Origin: Methylopila turkensis
GTDB taxonomy: Bacteria; Pseudomonadota; Alphaproteobacteria; Rhizobiales; Methylopilaceae
DNA: 64,000 bases
Direction: 5' to 3'
Assembly (NCBI RefSeq): GCF_027922325.1
Contig: NZ_BSFL01000003.1
Span: 434,001 to 498,000, forward strand
Positions within the stretch are counted from its first letter, which is position 1; each line of letters begins with the position of its first letter. Under the pieces are notes generated by a model. That model made no database searches, had not been told where the DNA came from, and worked only from the letters and a program-made list of their open reading frames with translations. Shown piece after piece: positions 55,612 to 64,000 of the stretch. Both the position numbers and the translations under genes were made by a program.

Positions 55612-57435
55612 ATGGACAGCATCACGGTCGTCAACGCGATCCTGCTCTTCGGAGCCGCGTTGATGCTTGTGGGGATTCTGTCGTCGCTGGTCGCGTCGCG
55701 GTTCGGCGCGCCGCTGCTGCTCGTCTTCCTCGTGATCGGCATGCTGACGGGGCAGGACGGCCCCGGCGGCGTCGCGTTCGACAACTACCGCCTGACCTAT
55801 CTGATCGGCTCGATCTCGCTCGCCATCATCCTGTTCGACGGCGGCCTCCGGACCCGGATCGCGCATCTTGGCGGCGCGCTGGCGCCGGCGATCACGCTGG
55901 CGACAGCGGGCGTGGTGCTGACGAGCGGGCTGATCGGCGCCTTTGCCGCCTGGGCGCTGGACCTGCGCCTGATCGAAGGGCTGCTGATCGGCGCGACCAT
56001 CGCCTCCACCGACGCCGCGGCGGTGTTCTTCCTGATCCGCGCCAGCGGCCTCCAGCTTCAGCGCCGCGTCGGCGCCGTTCTCGAAGTCGAGTCCAGCACC
56101 AACGATCCGATCGCCGTCTTCCTCACCGTCATGCTGGTCGGCTTGGTCACCGCCGGCGCCGGGGAGGGCGGCCTCCCAATCGTCGGGCGCTTCCTGCAGG
56201 AGGCGGTCATCGGCGGCGCCGCGGGCGTCGCGGGCGGATTCGCGCTCGCGTTCCTGCTCAACCGCGTCGACCTGCCTTCCGGCCTGCATCCGCTGTTCGT
56301 GGTGGCGAGCGTCGTGGCGCTGTTCGCGCTGTCGGCGGTGCTCCACGGCTCCGGCTTCCTCGCCGTCTATCTCGCCGGAATCATCGTCGGCAACCGGCAG
56401 GTGCGTGCGCTGCCGGCGATCGTCGCGTTCCACGACACCATCACCTGGCTGTGCCAGATCGTGATGTTCATCGTGCTCGGGCTGCTGGTGACGCCGTCTC
56501 AGTTGCTGCCGTCGCTCGGCGCCTCGCTCGCGATCGCCGCGGCCCTGATCTTCGTCGCGCGCCCGGTCGCGGTCGCCCTGTGCCTGCTGCCGTTCGGCTT
56601 CTCCCGCAAGGAGATCGGCTTCGTCGGCTGGGTCGGCCTGCGCGGCGCGGTGTCGATCTTCCTCGCGGCGATCCCGACGCTCGCCGGAGCGCCCAACGCG
56701 CAGATCTATTTCAACGTCGCCTTCGTCGTCGTCATCGTGTCGCTGCTGGTGCAGGGCTGGACGATCACCGGGCTCGCCAAGCGGCTCGGTCTGGCGGTGC
56801 GCCAGGCGACCCGCTCCGTCCATCGCATCGAGATCGACCTGCCGGGGCAGCTCGCGCAGGAGATGGTCGGCTACGCGGTGACGCCGCGCTGCCCGATTCT
56901 CGCGCGCGACGCCGTGCCGAAATGGGCGACGCCGGTCTTCGTCGTGCGCGACGACAAGATTCTCGATCCCGTGCAGGCGGTCGGGCTGAAGCCGGGCGAC
57001 TACGGCTATTTTCTCGCGCCGCACAATCGGGTCGCCGAACTCGACGGCCTGTTCGCCTCGACCGACGCCGGCCGCGCGCGGCCGGCGCTCGGTGAGTTCG
57101 CGCTCCGCGGCGACACGGCGCTGTCGGAGATCGCGGATCTCTACGGCCTGAAGGTGGAGCCGGGGGATTCCCACCTGACCGTCGCAGAGGCGTTCGACCG
57201 GCGGTTCGAGCATGAGCCCGCCGTCGGCGACGTCGCGGAGTTCGGTCCGGCGACCCTCGTCGTGCGCGGCATCGACGACGGACGCGTCACGCGCGCGGCT
57301 CTGCGCATCGAGGACCAGGACGACGAGGACGAACCCGAGACCGTCCCGCTCTCCCCGATCGACGGCGGGCGGCGTCCCGGCGCGATCGAGCGCATGCGCG
57401 AACTCGTCCGAGCCCGGCTGAAACGCAGCGCGTAA
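55612..57435 (+). CDS. nhaP2: Potassium/proton antiporter (NhaP2/CvrA family)
   Basis: Inner-membrane CPA1 antiporter exchanging K+ (or Na+) for H+. 607 aa. About 12 membrane helices in residues 1-400, with the ion-binding motif around ESSTNDPIAVFLTVML (the conserved ND pair) and LRGAVSIFLAAIPTLAG. The cytoplasmic part contains a TrkA-C/RCK_C-type domain (about 410-500) and a CorC/HlyC-like transporter-associated domain (about 505-590), then a basic tail. Single gene. Confidence 0.92.
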   Translation: MDSITVVNAILLFGAALMLVGILSSLVASRFGAPLLLVFLVIGMLTGQDGPGGVAFDNYRLTYLIGSISLAIILFDGGLRTRIAHLGGALAPAITLATAGVVLTSGLIGAFAAWALDLRLIEGLLIGATIASTDAAAVFFLIRASGLQLQRRVGAVLEVESSTNDPIAVFLTVMLVGLVTAGAGEGGLPIVGRFLQEAVIGGAAGVAGGFALAFLLNRVDLPSGLHPLFVVASVVALFALSAVLHGSGFLAVYLAGIIVGNRQVRALPAIVAFHDTITWLCQIVMFIVLGLLVTPSQLLPSLGASLAIAAALIFVARPVAVALCLLPFGFSRKEIGFVGWVGLRGAVSIFLAAIPTLAGAPNAQIYFNVAFVVVIVSLLVQGWTITGLAKRLGLAVRQATRSVHRIEIDLPGQLAQEMVGYAVTPRCPILARDAVPKWATPVFVVRDDKILDPVQAVGLKPGDYGYFLAPHNRVAELDGLFASTDAGRARPALGEFALRGDTALSEIADLYGLKVEPGDSHLTVAEAFDRRFEHEPAVGDVAEFGPATLVVRGIDDGRVTRAALRIEDQDDEDEPETVPLSPIDGGRRPGAIERMRELVRARLKRSA

Positions 57436-57471
57436 ACGCTCTGGAAACCATGAACGGGACATGCTCGCCGC

Positions 57472-57783
57472 ATGATCATTCGCACGCGCTGGCGCTCGGC
57501 CGCCGCTCAACTCACCCTCTGGCTCATCGCCGCGGGCTCGGTCCTCTATTTCAGCCAGCAGGCCTATGTCGGCGCGCACGGGCTGGTGGCGAGCCGGGAG
57601 TTCGAGGCCGAGATCGCGACGCTCTCCGCGAAGCTCGCCGAGCTCAAGGCTGTGCGCGAGGGGTTCGAACACAGGATCGACCTGCTGAGCTCGGATAGGC
57701 TCGATCCCGACCTGCTCGACGAGCAGGCGCGCGCCGACCTCGGCCTGCTGCACCCCAACGACCGGGTCATCCAGGTCCGGTAA
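57472..57783 (+). CDS. ftsB: Septum formation initiator FtsB/DivIC
   Basis: Bitopic divisome protein that links FtsL and FtsQ and activates septal peptidoglycan synthesis. 103 aa. Short cytoplasmic start, one membrane helix (AAAQLTLWLIAAGSVLYFSQQ, about residues 9-29), then a periplasmic coiled coil (FEAEIATLSAKLAELKAVR) and a conserved DLLDEQARADLGLLHPND end. FtsB directly before the pdh operon is a conserved order in alphaproteobacteria. Confidence 0.9.
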   Translation: MIIRTRWRSAAAQLTLWLIAAGSVLYFSQQAYVGAHGLVASREFEAEIATLSAKLAELKAVREGFEHRIDLLSSDRLDPDLLDEQARADLGLLHPNDRVIQVR

Positions 57784-57850
57784 GTCCTTCGCGGACGCAG
57801 CATTTTGACTGATCCGTCCTCGCTATCGCACAATCAAAATAGTCGATCAT

Positions 57851-57874
57851 CCCTCTTGCTACTTTAGTAGAGGG
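57851..57874. promoter_or_regulatory. Dyad in the ftsB-pdhA gap
   Basis: CCCTCT-TG-CTACT-TT-AGTAG-AGGG forms a near-perfect inverted repeat (two unpaired bases on the left arm). It lies 67 bases after ftsB and about 97 before pdhA. It may be an ftsB terminator or an operator for the pdh promoter; AT-rich DNA precedes it (57805-57850). Confidence 0.4.
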
Positions 57875-57970
57875 CGGGCACATACGTACCCCAAGCGGCC
57901 AAGGCGATCGCTCTCGATTTGCCTGCAGGACGCGTTAAGTCTCTCTTAGGGAGACAGGTTGGGGAACGTC

Positions 57971-59065
57971 ATGGCCGCATCCGCCGCAAAAGCCGCGCCG
58001 AAGGGCGAGACCGCCCGCGCCACGAAGACCGCAACGCCGAAACCGCAGCGCGCGTCGAAGACCGCCGGCCGGGACAAGGCCTCGGCGGCGACCTCCGGAG
58101 GGCTGTCCTTCTCGAAGGAGCAGGAGCTTCACGCCCACCGCGAGATGCTGCTGATCCGCCGCTTCGAGGAAAAGGCCGGCCAGCTCTACGGGATGGGCCT
58201 GATCGGCGGCTTCTGCCACCTCTACATCGGCCAGGAAGCCGTCGTCATCGGCATGCAGATGGCGGTGGAGCCGGGCGACCAGGTCATCACCGGCTACCGC
58301 GACCACGGCCACATGCTCGCCTGCGAGATGGACCCGAAGGGCGTGATGGCCGAGCTCACGGGGCGCCGCGGCGGCTACTCCAAGGGCAAGGGCGGCTCCA
58401 TGCACATGTTCAGCGTGGAGAAGCAGTTCTACGGCGGCCACGGCATCGTCGGCGCTCAGGTCTCGCTCGGCACCGGCCTCGCCTTTGCGAACAAGTACAA
58501 GAAGAACGGCAAGGTCTCGCTGGTCTATTTCGGCGACGGCGCCTCGAACCAGGGGCAGGTCTACGAGAGCTTCAACATGGCGAAGCTCTGGAAGCTCCCG
58601 GTCGTCTACGTCATCGAGAACAACAAGTACGGCATGGGCACCTCGGTCGAGCGCGCCTCGTCGAACACCAACCTTAGCCAGCGCGGCGCGAGCTTCGACA
58701 TTCCGGGCGAGCAGGTCGACGGCATGGACGTGCGCGCGGTGAAGGCCGCCGGCGACCGGGCGATCGCCCACGCCCGCGGCGGCGAGGGCCCCTACATCCT
58801 CGAGATGGTCACCTACCGCTATCGCGGCCACTCGATGTCGGATCCTGCGAAGTACCGCTCCAAGGACGAAGTCCAGAAGATGCGCGAGACGCACGACCCG
58901 ATCGAGCAGGTGCGTGCGCGTCTCATCAAGGACGGGCATGCGAGCGAGGATGAGCTCAAGGCGGTCGACAAGGAGGTGCGCGACATCGTCAACGCCGCCG
59001 CCGAGTTCGCGACCAACGACGCCGAGCCCGATCCGTCCGAGCTCTGGACCGACATTCTGCGCTGA
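57971..59065 (+). CDS. pdhA: Pyruvate dehydrogenase E1 component alpha subunit
   Basis: Decarboxylates pyruvate with thiamine pyrophosphate together with the beta subunit. 364 aa from the ATG at 57971. An Ala/Lys/Thr-rich leader (about 45 residues) precedes the E1 domain: [29 protein letters not shown], the TPP motif [11 protein letters not shown] with [10 protein letters not shown], and the regulatory loop [11 protein letters not shown]. First gene of the pdh operon. Similar to the mitochondrial-type heterotetrameric E1, as in other alphaproteobacteria. Confidence 0.96.
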   Translation: MAASAAKAAPKGETARATKTATPKPQRASKTAGRDKASAATSGGLSFSKEQELHAHREMLLIRRFEEKAGQLYGMGLIGGFCHLYIGQEAVVIGMQMAVEPGDQVITGYRDHGHMLACEMDPKGVMAELTGRRGGYSKGKGGSMHMFSVEKQFYGGHGIVGAQVSLGTGLAFANKYKKNGKVSLVYFGDGASNQGQVYESFNMAKLWKLPVVYVIENNKYGMGTSVERASSNTNLSQRGASFDIPGEQVDGMDVRAVKAAGDRAIAHARGGEGPYILEMVTYRYRGHSMSDPAKYRSKDEVQKMRETHDPIEQVRARLIKDGHASEDELKAVDKEVRDIVNAAAEFATNDAEPDPSELWTDILR

Positions 59066-59130
59066 CCGGCGAACCCGCCGGCAGGCTCCGCCGCCGGCCA
59101 AGAAGCCTTGAAGGAAGAGGGACGCTCCCG

Positions 59131-60561
59131 ATGCCGATCGAAGTCCTCATGCCGGCGCTGTCGCCGACCATGGAGGCGGGCAAGCTCGCCAAGTGGTTGA
59201 AAAAAGAGGGCGACGCCGTGAAGTCCGGCGATGTCATCGCCGAAATCGAGACCGACAAGGCGACCATGGAGGTCGAGGCGGTCGACGAGGGCGTGCTCGG
59301 CAAGATCCTCATCGAGGACGGCTCCGAGGACGTGAAGGTCAACACCCCGATCGCGCTGATCCTCGCGGACGGCGAGGACGAGAGCGCGCTGGAGAAGGGC
59401 GGCGCGGCGCCTGAGAAGGCCGAGGCTCAGCCCGCGCCCAAGGACGAGACGCCCGCCGAGACCGAGGCGAAGTCGGACGGCAAGCCGGCGTCCGGCCCGG
59501 CCAAGGTCGAATCAGCGGCGGCGAACCCGCCCGCGCCTGAGGCGCTGCCCGAGCCCGACGTGCCGGAAGGCACTGAGATGGTGATGACCACCGTCCGCGA
59601 CGCTCTGCGCGACGCCATGCAGGAGGAGATGCGCCGGGACGACCGCGTGTTCCTGATGGGCGAGGAAGTGGCGGAGTACCAAGGCGCCTACAAGGTCAGC
59701 CAGGGTCTGCTGGACGAGTTCGGCAAGGAGCGCGTCATCGACACCCCGATCACCGAGCACGGATTCGCCGGCGTCGGCGTCGGCGCGGCGCTCGCGGGCC
59801 TGAAGCCCATCGTCGAATTCATGACGTTCAACTTCGCCATGCAGGCGATTGACCAAATCATCAACTCGGCCGCCAAGACGCTCTACATGTCCGGCGGCCA
59901 GATGGGTTGCTCGATCGTGTTCCGCGGCGCGAACGGCGCGGCCGCCCGCGTCGCCGCCCAGCACAGCCAGGACTACGCCGCCTGGTACTCGAACGTGCCC
60001 GGTCTCACCGTGATCGCGCCCTACACGGCCGCCGACGCCAAGGGCCTGCTGAAGGCCGCGATCCGCGACGAGAACACCGTCATCTTTCTCGAGAACGAGA
60101 TCCTCTACGGCCAGCAGTTTCCGGTGCCGAAGCTCGACGACTACGTCGTTCCGATCGGCAAGGCCAAGATCGCCCGGCCGGGCAAGGACGTCACCATCGT
60201 CGCCTGGTCGATCGGCATGACCTACGCGCTGAAGGCGGCGGAAGAGCTGGCCAAGGACGGGATCGAGGCCGAGGTGATCGACCTGCGCACCATCCGGCCC
60301 ATGGACACCGACACCATCATCGAGTCGGTCAAGAAGACCGGCCGCATCGTGACGGTGGAGGAGGGCTGGGCCCAGTCCGGCGTGGGCGCCGAAATTTCGG
60401 CCCGCGTCACCGAGCGCGCCTTCGACTGGCTCGACGCGCCCGTCATCCGCGTCTCCGGCAAGGACGTGCCGATGCCCTACGCCGCGAACCTCGAGAAGCT
60501 CGCTCTGCCGAGCGTCGCCGAGGTCGTCGAGGCGGCGAAGGCGGTGTGCTACCGGGATTGA
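59131..60561 (+). CDS. pdhB: Pyruvate dehydrogenase E1 component beta subunit with N-terminal lipoyl domain
   Basis: 476 aa. Residues 1-80 are a lipoyl domain with Lys43 in [10 protein letters not shown], followed by an Ala/Pro/Glu-rich linker (about 85-145). The transketolase-like beta domain (about 150-476) has [33 protein letters not shown] and [15 protein letters not shown]. An E1 beta carrying its own lipoyl domain is typical of Hyphomicrobiales and relatives. GAAGGAAGAGGGA precedes the start. The lipoyl region closely resembles that of pdhC also at DNA level. Confidence 0.96.
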   Translation: MPIEVLMPALSPTMEAGKLAKWLKKEGDAVKSGDVIAEIETDKATMEVEAVDEGVLGKILIEDGSEDVKVNTPIALILADGEDESALEKGGAAPEKAEAQPAPKDETPAETEAKSDGKPASGPAKVESAAANPPAPEALPEPDVPEGTEMVMTTVRDALRDAMQEEMRRDDRVFLMGEEVAEYQGAYKVSQGLLDEFGKERVIDTPITEHGFAGVGVGAALAGLKPIVEFMTFNFAMQAIDQIINSAAKTLYMSGGQMGCSIVFRGANGAAARVAAQHSQDYAAWYSNVPGLTVIAPYTAADAKGLLKAAIRDENTVIFLENEILYGQQFPVPKLDDYVVPIGKAKIARPGKDVTIVAWSIGMTYALKAAEELAKDGIEAEVIDLRTIRPMDTDTIIESVKKTGRIVTVEEGWAQSGVGAEISARVTERAFDWLDAPVIRVSGKDVPMPYAANLEKLALPSVAEVVEAAKAVCYRD

Positions 60562-60573
60562 GGAGACAGGCGC

Positions 60574-60741
60574 ATGCTCGGACGGATCCTGAAGACGGTC
60601 GCGAACCAGTTTCTGCGAAACCGCGCTCGGCGCACCGGCTACGGTCCCCGCCGTTTGCCGCCGACCTCGATGCGAGAGGCCCAGGGCCGCGCGATCAATC
60701 ACGTGATCCGCACCGTGATGAACAGGTTTATGAGACGCTGA
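60574..60741 (+). CDS. Small basic protein between pdhB and the Uma2 gene, function unknown
   Basis: 55 aa, not recognised. Start MLGRILKTVANQFLRNRARR, end INHVIRTVMNRFMRR: strongly Arg-rich, amphipathic, no signal peptide. GAGGAGA lies 8 bases before the ATG, a good site. It starts 12 bases after the pdhB stop, and the next gene begins 4 bases after its own stop, so it is probably translated within the pdh operon. It could bind nucleic acid or the acidic complex; this is speculation. Confidence 0.6.
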   Translation: MLGRILKTVANQFLRNRARRTGYGPRRLPPTSMREAQGRAINHVIRTVMNRFMRR

Positions 60742-60745
60742 CGCC

Positions 60746-61348
60746 GTGACAGCCGATCCAGCTCTCGCCAAGGCGACCTACGCCGATCTCGAAGCGGTTC
60801 CGCCGCATCGGGTGGCGGAGATCATCGACGGACGGCTGGAGACGCATCCTCGGCCGAGGCCGAGACATGGCGCTGCGGCGTTGCGGCTGGGCGCGAAGCT
60901 CGGCGATCCGTTCGATTTCGGCGATGGAGGTCCCGGGGGCTGGATTTTCGTCATGGAGCCCGAGCTCCATCTCGGACCCAACGTCGTGGTTCCCGACCTT
61001 GCCGGCTGGCGTCGTGAACGGCTGACGGTCGAACCGAAGACCGCCTACATGGAGATCGCGCCCGATTGGGCTTGTGAAATCCTGTCCCCGTCAACCGAGC
61101 AGCTCGATCGCGGCCCAAAGCGGCGGATTTACGCCCGCGCCGGCGTCGACCACCTCTGGTTGCTGGATCCTCAGACCAAGCTGCTTGAAGCCTTCGCGCG
61201 CGTCGCGGACCAATGGCTGCTGCTCGCCACCATCGGAGAGGGCGACGAGGTCCGCGTCGCGCCCTTCGACGCCGTCGGCTTTCCGCTCGACGCGCTCTTC
61301 CCGTTCGACACGTCCGCTCCCGATACGAAGCCTTTCGAAGAGGCCTGA
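60746..61348 (+). CDS. Uma2-family (DUF820) putative endonuclease
   Basis: 200 aa with a GTG start 4 bases after the previous stop. The Uma2 fold is a PD-(D/E)XK nuclease. Core motifs are visible: [18 protein letters not shown] near the start, [13 protein letters not shown] (catalytic Asp), [22 protein letters not shown] (catalytic Glu and downstream Lys/Arg), and [10 protein letters not shown]. The catalytic pattern seems intact. The family is abundant in cyanobacteria and actinobacteria and scattered elsewhere; roles are unproven. Its place inside the pdh operon looks like an insertion. It ends 4 bases before pdhC. Confidence 0.8.
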   Translation: MTADPALAKATYADLEAVPPHRVAEIIDGRLETHPRPRPRHGAAALRLGAKLGDPFDFGDGGPGGWIFVMEPELHLGPNVVVPDLAGWRRERLTVEPKTAYMEIAPDWACEILSPSTEQLDRGPKRRIYARAGVDHLWLLDPQTKLLEAFARVADQWLLLATIGEGDEVRVAPFDAVGFPLDALFPFDTSAPDTKPFEEA

Positions 61349-61352
61349 TCTC

Positions 61353-62735
61353 ATGCCGACCAACATCCTAATGCCCGCGCTGTCGCCGACGATGGAGAAG
61401 GGCAACCTCGCCAAGTGGCTGGTGAAGGAGGGCGACGCGGTCAAGTCCGGCGACGTCATCGCCGAGATCGAGACCGACAAGGCCACGATGGAGGTGGAGG
61501 CCGTCGACGAGGGCGTGATCGGCAAGATCGTGGTGCCGGAAGGCTCCTCCGACGTGCCGGTCAACGAGCTGATCGCCGTCCTGCTGGAGGAGGGCGAGGA
61601 CGCCGGCGCCATCGACGCCGCGCCCAAGCCGCAGGCGAAGGCCGCGCCGGAGCCGGCCAAATCGGAAGCGCCGAAGTCCGACCCGGCCCCACGCCCTAGC
61701 GAGGCGGCGCACGACGAAGCTCCGAAGTCGGAGAGCAAGGCGGATGCGCCGAAGCCCGCCGCGAACGGCCACGACAAGGGCGAGCGGGTGTTCGCGTCGC
61801 CGCTGGCGCGCCGGCTCGCCAAGGAGGCCGGGATCGACCTGAAGGGGATCTCGGGCTCCGGGCCCCATGGCCGCGTGGTGAAGGCCGACGTCGACGAGGC
61901 GAAAGCCTCCGGGGGCGCCAAGGCTGCAGACGGCAAGGCCGCGCCTGCGACGGCTCCCGAGCCTGTGGCTCCCGCCGCCAAGGCGCCGGCACCCGCCTCC
62001 GACGACGCCATCCGGAAGCTGTTCGCGGAAGGCTCCTATGAGGAGATTCCGCACGACGGCATGCGCAAGACGATCGCGCGCCGCATGACGGAAGCGCGGC
62101 AGACGGTGCCGACCTTCTACCTCACGGTCGACTGCGAGATCGACGCTCTGCTTAGCCTTCGCGAGCAGATCAACGCCTCCGCGCCGGAGAGGGATGGCAA
62201 GGCCGCCTGGAAGGTCTCCGTCAACGACATGGTGATCAAGGCGCTCGGCCTCGCGCTGGCCCAGGTGCCGGACGCCAACGTGAGCTGGACCGAGAGCGTC
62301 ATGCTGAAGCACAAGCACGCCGACGTCGGCGTCGCGGTGGCGCTGCCGAACAACGGCCTGATCACCCCGATCATCCGCGCCGTCGAGACCAAGACGCTGT
62401 CGGTGATCGCGAAGGAGATGAAGGACTTCGCCCAGCGGGCCAAGGACCGCAAGCTGAAGCCCGAGGAGTACCAGGGCGGCACCACGGCGGTTTCGAACCT
62501 CGGCATGTTCGGGATCAAGGACTTCACCGCGGTGATCAACCCGCCGCACTCGACCATCCTCGCGGTCGGCGGCGGCGAGAAGCGCGCGGTGGTGAAGGGC
62601 GGCGAGATCAAGATCGCGACGGTGATGAGCCTGACGCTCTCCTGCGACCACCGTTCGGTCGACGGAGCGCTTGGCGCCACGCTGATCTCCGCCATCAAGC
62701 GGCTGATCGAGAAGCCGATGGGCCTTCTGGTCTAG
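61353..62735 (+). CDS. pdhC: Dihydrolipoamide acetyltransferase, E2 of pyruvate dehydrogenase
   Basis: Transfers the acetyl group to CoA and forms the complex core. 460 aa. One lipoyl domain (residues 1-80, Lys43 in [10 protein letters not shown]), Ala/Pro/Lys-rich linker, peripheral subunit-binding domain (about 148-185: [20 protein letters not shown]), a second linker, and the catalytic domain (about 230-460) ending in the active-site motif [14 protein letters not shown] with its His and Asp. The frame is open far upstream through the Uma2 gene; the ATG at 61353 with a GAGG site fits the family. Confidence 0.96.
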   Translation: MPTNILMPALSPTMEKGNLAKWLVKEGDAVKSGDVIAEIETDKATMEVEAVDEGVIGKIVVPEGSSDVPVNELIAVLLEEGEDAGAIDAAPKPQAKAAPEPAKSEAPKSDPAPRPSEAAHDEAPKSESKADAPKPAANGHDKGERVFASPLARRLAKEAGIDLKGISGSGPHGRVVKADVDEAKASGGAKAADGKAAPATAPEPVAPAAKAPAPASDDAIRKLFAEGSYEEIPHDGMRKTIARRMTEARQTVPTFYLTVDCEIDALLSLREQINASAPERDGKAAWKVSVNDMVIKALGLALAQVPDANVSWTESVMLKHKHADVGVAVALPNNGLITPIIRAVETKTLSVIAKEMKDFAQRAKDRKLKPEEYQGGTTAVSNLGMFGIKDFTAVINPPHSTILAVGGGEKRAVVKGGEIKIATVMSLTLSCDHRSVDGALGATLISAIKRLIEKPMGLLV

Positions 62736-62737
62736 CC

Positions 62738-63118
62738 ATGCCTCTGGTTCGCATTTCCCTCCTGAAGGGCCGCAGCGCGGCCGCCAAGCGGGCGATCGCC
62801 GACGGGGTCTATGACGCCCTGCGAGAGGTGTTCTCGGTCCCGCAAGACGACAAGTTCGTCGTGTTCCACGAACACGAGGCCGACGGCTTCATCTTCGAGC
62901 CGAGCTATCTCGGCGTCGCGCATGACGACGGCCTCGTGATCCTTCAGATCGCGATCAGCGACGGGCGCACGGTCGAGCTGAAACAGGCGTTCTATCGCAG
63001 CGTGGTCGAGCGTCTTCAGGCGGACCCCGGCGTCGAGCCGCGAAACGTCTTCATCAACCTGATCGAGGTCAGGAAAGAAAACTGGTCGTTCGGCGACGGC
63101 GTCGCTCAATACGTCTGA
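62738..63118 (+). CDS. Tautomerase-superfamily protein
   Basis: 126 aa. After Met removal the chain begins PLVRISLLKGRSAA, so Pro1 would be the catalytic base of the 4-oxalocrotonate tautomerase superfamily. VPQDDKFVVFHEHEADGF and RNVFINLIEVRKENWSFGDG match the longer MSAD-like or cis-CaaD-like members with two beta-alpha-beta units. It starts 2 bases after the pdhC stop and precedes lpd by 16 bases. A dehalogenase, decarboxylase or tautomerase activity cannot be told apart by eye. Confidence 0.82.
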   Translation: MPLVRISLLKGRSAAAKRAIADGVYDALREVFSVPQDDKFVVFHEHEADGFIFEPSYLGVAHDDGLVILQIAISDGRTVELKQAFYRSVVERLQADPGVEPRNVFINLIEVRKENWSFGDGVAQYV

Positions 63119-63134
63119 CCACTGAGGAAACCCC

Positions 63135-64000
63135 ATGGCCGACACCTACGACATCATCGTCATCGGCGGCGGGCCGGGCGGCTACGTCACGGCGATCCGC
63201 GCCGCGCAGCTCGGCTTCAAGACGGCGGTGGTGGAGCGCGAGCACCTCGGCGGCATCTGCCTGAACTGGGGCTGCATCCCGACCAAGGCGCTGCTGCGCT
63301 CGGCCGAGATCTACCACTACTTCCAGCACGCCAAGGATTACGGCCTGTTCGCCGAGAAGGTGTCGTTCGATCCGGCGGCGGTGGTGAAGCGCTCTCGCGG
63401 GGTATCCGCCCAGCTCAACGGCGGCGTCGGCTTCCTGCTGAAGAAGAACAAGGTGGACGTGATCTGGGGCGAGGCCACGCTGACCAAGCCCGGCGAACTC
63501 AAGGTCGTCGGGCCGAAGAAGTCCGTGCAGGGTCCGCCCGCGCCCGCGCCCAAGGGCGCGAAAGGCGAGGGGACCTATAACGCCAAGCACGTCATCGTGG
63601 CGACCGGGGCGCGGCCGCGCGTGCTGCCGGGCCTGGAGCCGGACAAGAAGCTGGTCTGGACCTATTTCGAGGCCATGGTCCCCGAAACCTTCCCGAAGTC
63701 GCTGCTGGTCGTCGGCTCCGGCGCGATCGGCGTCGAGTTCGCGAGCTTCTACCGCACCATGGGCGCCGAGGTGACCATCGTGGAGGTGCTGCCGCAGATC
63801 CTTCCCGTCGAGGACGAGGAGATCGCCGCCCACGCCCGCAAGCGCTTCGAGAAGCAGGGCATCCGCATCATCACCGGCGCCAAGGTGACCAAGCTCGACA
63901 AGGGTTCGAACGACGTCACCGCGACCGTTGAGCTCGAGGGCGGCAAGACCGAATCCATCAAGGTCGATCGCGTGATCTCCGCGGTGGGCGTCGTCGGCAA
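63135..64000 (+). CDS. lpd: Dihydrolipoamide dehydrogenase, N-terminal part (cut by window edge)
   Basis: E3 component: reoxidises the lipoyl groups of pyruvate dehydrogenase with FAD and NAD+. The first 288 or so residues are present and open to the right edge. FAD-binding DIIVIGGGPGGYVTAIRAA, the redox-active disulfide in GGICLNWGCIPTKAL, the FAD motif VIVATGARPR, and the NAD-binding VVGSGAIGVEFASFYRTMG. A Pro/Lys/Gly-rich insertion (about residues 125-150) is typical of alphaproteobacterial PDH-linked E3. TGAGGA lies before the ATG. Confidence 0.95.
   Translation, partial: MADTYDIIVIGGGPGGYVTAIRAAQLGFKTAVVEREHLGGICLNWGCIPTKALLRSAEIYHYFQHAKDYGLFAEKVSFDPAAVVKRSRGVSAQLNGGVGFLLKKNKVDVIWGEATLTKPGELKVVGPKKSVQGPPAPAPKGAKGEGTYNAKHVIVATGARPRVLPGLEPDKKLVWTYFEAMVPETFPKSLLVVGSGAIGVEFASFYRTMGAEVTIVEVLPQILPVEDEEIAAHARKRFEKQGIRIITGAKVTKLDKGSNDVTATVELEGGKTESIKVDRVISAVGVVG

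Overview
The window is high-GC, densely coded chromosomal DNA. It most likely comes from an alphaproteobacterium of the order Hyphomicrobiales. The evidence is the gene order cdsA-dxr-rseP-bamA-lpxD-fabZ-lpxA-lpxI-lpxB-gltA-gltX-comEC-lexA, an alphaproteobacterial GTTC-N7-GTTC LexA box, LpxI in place of LpxH, a pyruvate dehydrogenase E1 beta subunit with its own lipoyl domain, the ftsB-pdhABC-lpd order, an NDUFA12 complex I protein, a DUF2155 protein and a long B12-dependent ribonucleotide reductase. Phosphoribulokinase genes beside a CbbR/QscR-type regulator suggest a methylotrophic or autotrophic relative, but genus cannot be fixed from this sequence.

Layout. 1-9.7 kb: envelope cluster on the + strand, from the 3' end of cdsA through isoprenoid synthesis (dxr), a site-2 protease (rseP), outer-membrane assembly (bamA) and lipid A synthesis (lpxD, fabZ, lpxA, lpxI, lpxB), with several 4-base stop/start overlaps. 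It ends in a hairpin shared with convergent gltA. 9.8-16.5 kb: gltA, gltX, comEC, lexA, msrA. 16.6-17.4 kb: an unusual stretch with a row of perfect hairpins, two tiny overlapping exported-protein genes and a 101-bp inverted repeat. 17.4-25 kb: a PmtA-like methyltransferase, a two-subunit molybdenum hydroxylase with an SDR, an OmpR/EnvZ-like two-component pair and a nitronate monooxygenase. 25.3-29 kb: nrdJ, preceded by a probable pair of NrdR boxes. 29.0-30.4 kb: a gene-poor, visibly AT-richer island holding one small WYL-domain gene and another NrdR-box-like palindrome.

30.4-33.4 kb: a Tat-exported alpha/beta hydrolase, NDUFA12, a DUF2155 protein and an Anbu proteasome-like peptidase. 33.5-39.9 kb: a seven-gene MoxR/DUF58/VWA/TPR/BatD 'aerotolerance-like' operon on the - strand. 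40.1-41.1 kb: 6-phosphogluconate dehydrogenase. 41.3-50.3 kb: a four-gene RND efflux system (outer-membrane factor, adaptor, two pumps). 50.5-55.0 kb: cbbY-like phosphatase, rpe, phosphoribulokinase and fructose-1,6-bisphosphatase divergent from a LysR regulator, with no RuBisCO genes between them. 55.1-57.4 kb: a lone receiver protein and a K+/H+ antiporter. 57.5-64 kb: ftsB and the pyruvate dehydrogenase operon, interrupted by a 55-aa basic protein, a Uma2-family nuclease and a tautomerase, and ending inside lpd at the window edge.

No tRNA, rRNA, CRISPR array, transposase or prophage gene was seen. Short palindromic elements recur at five intergenic sites. The most interesting points are the phosphoribulokinase cluster without RuBisCO beside a CbbR/QscR-like regulator, the tandem NrdR boxes before nrdJ, the hairpin/inverted-repeat region at 16.6-17.3 kb, and the foreign-looking genes inside the pdh operon.
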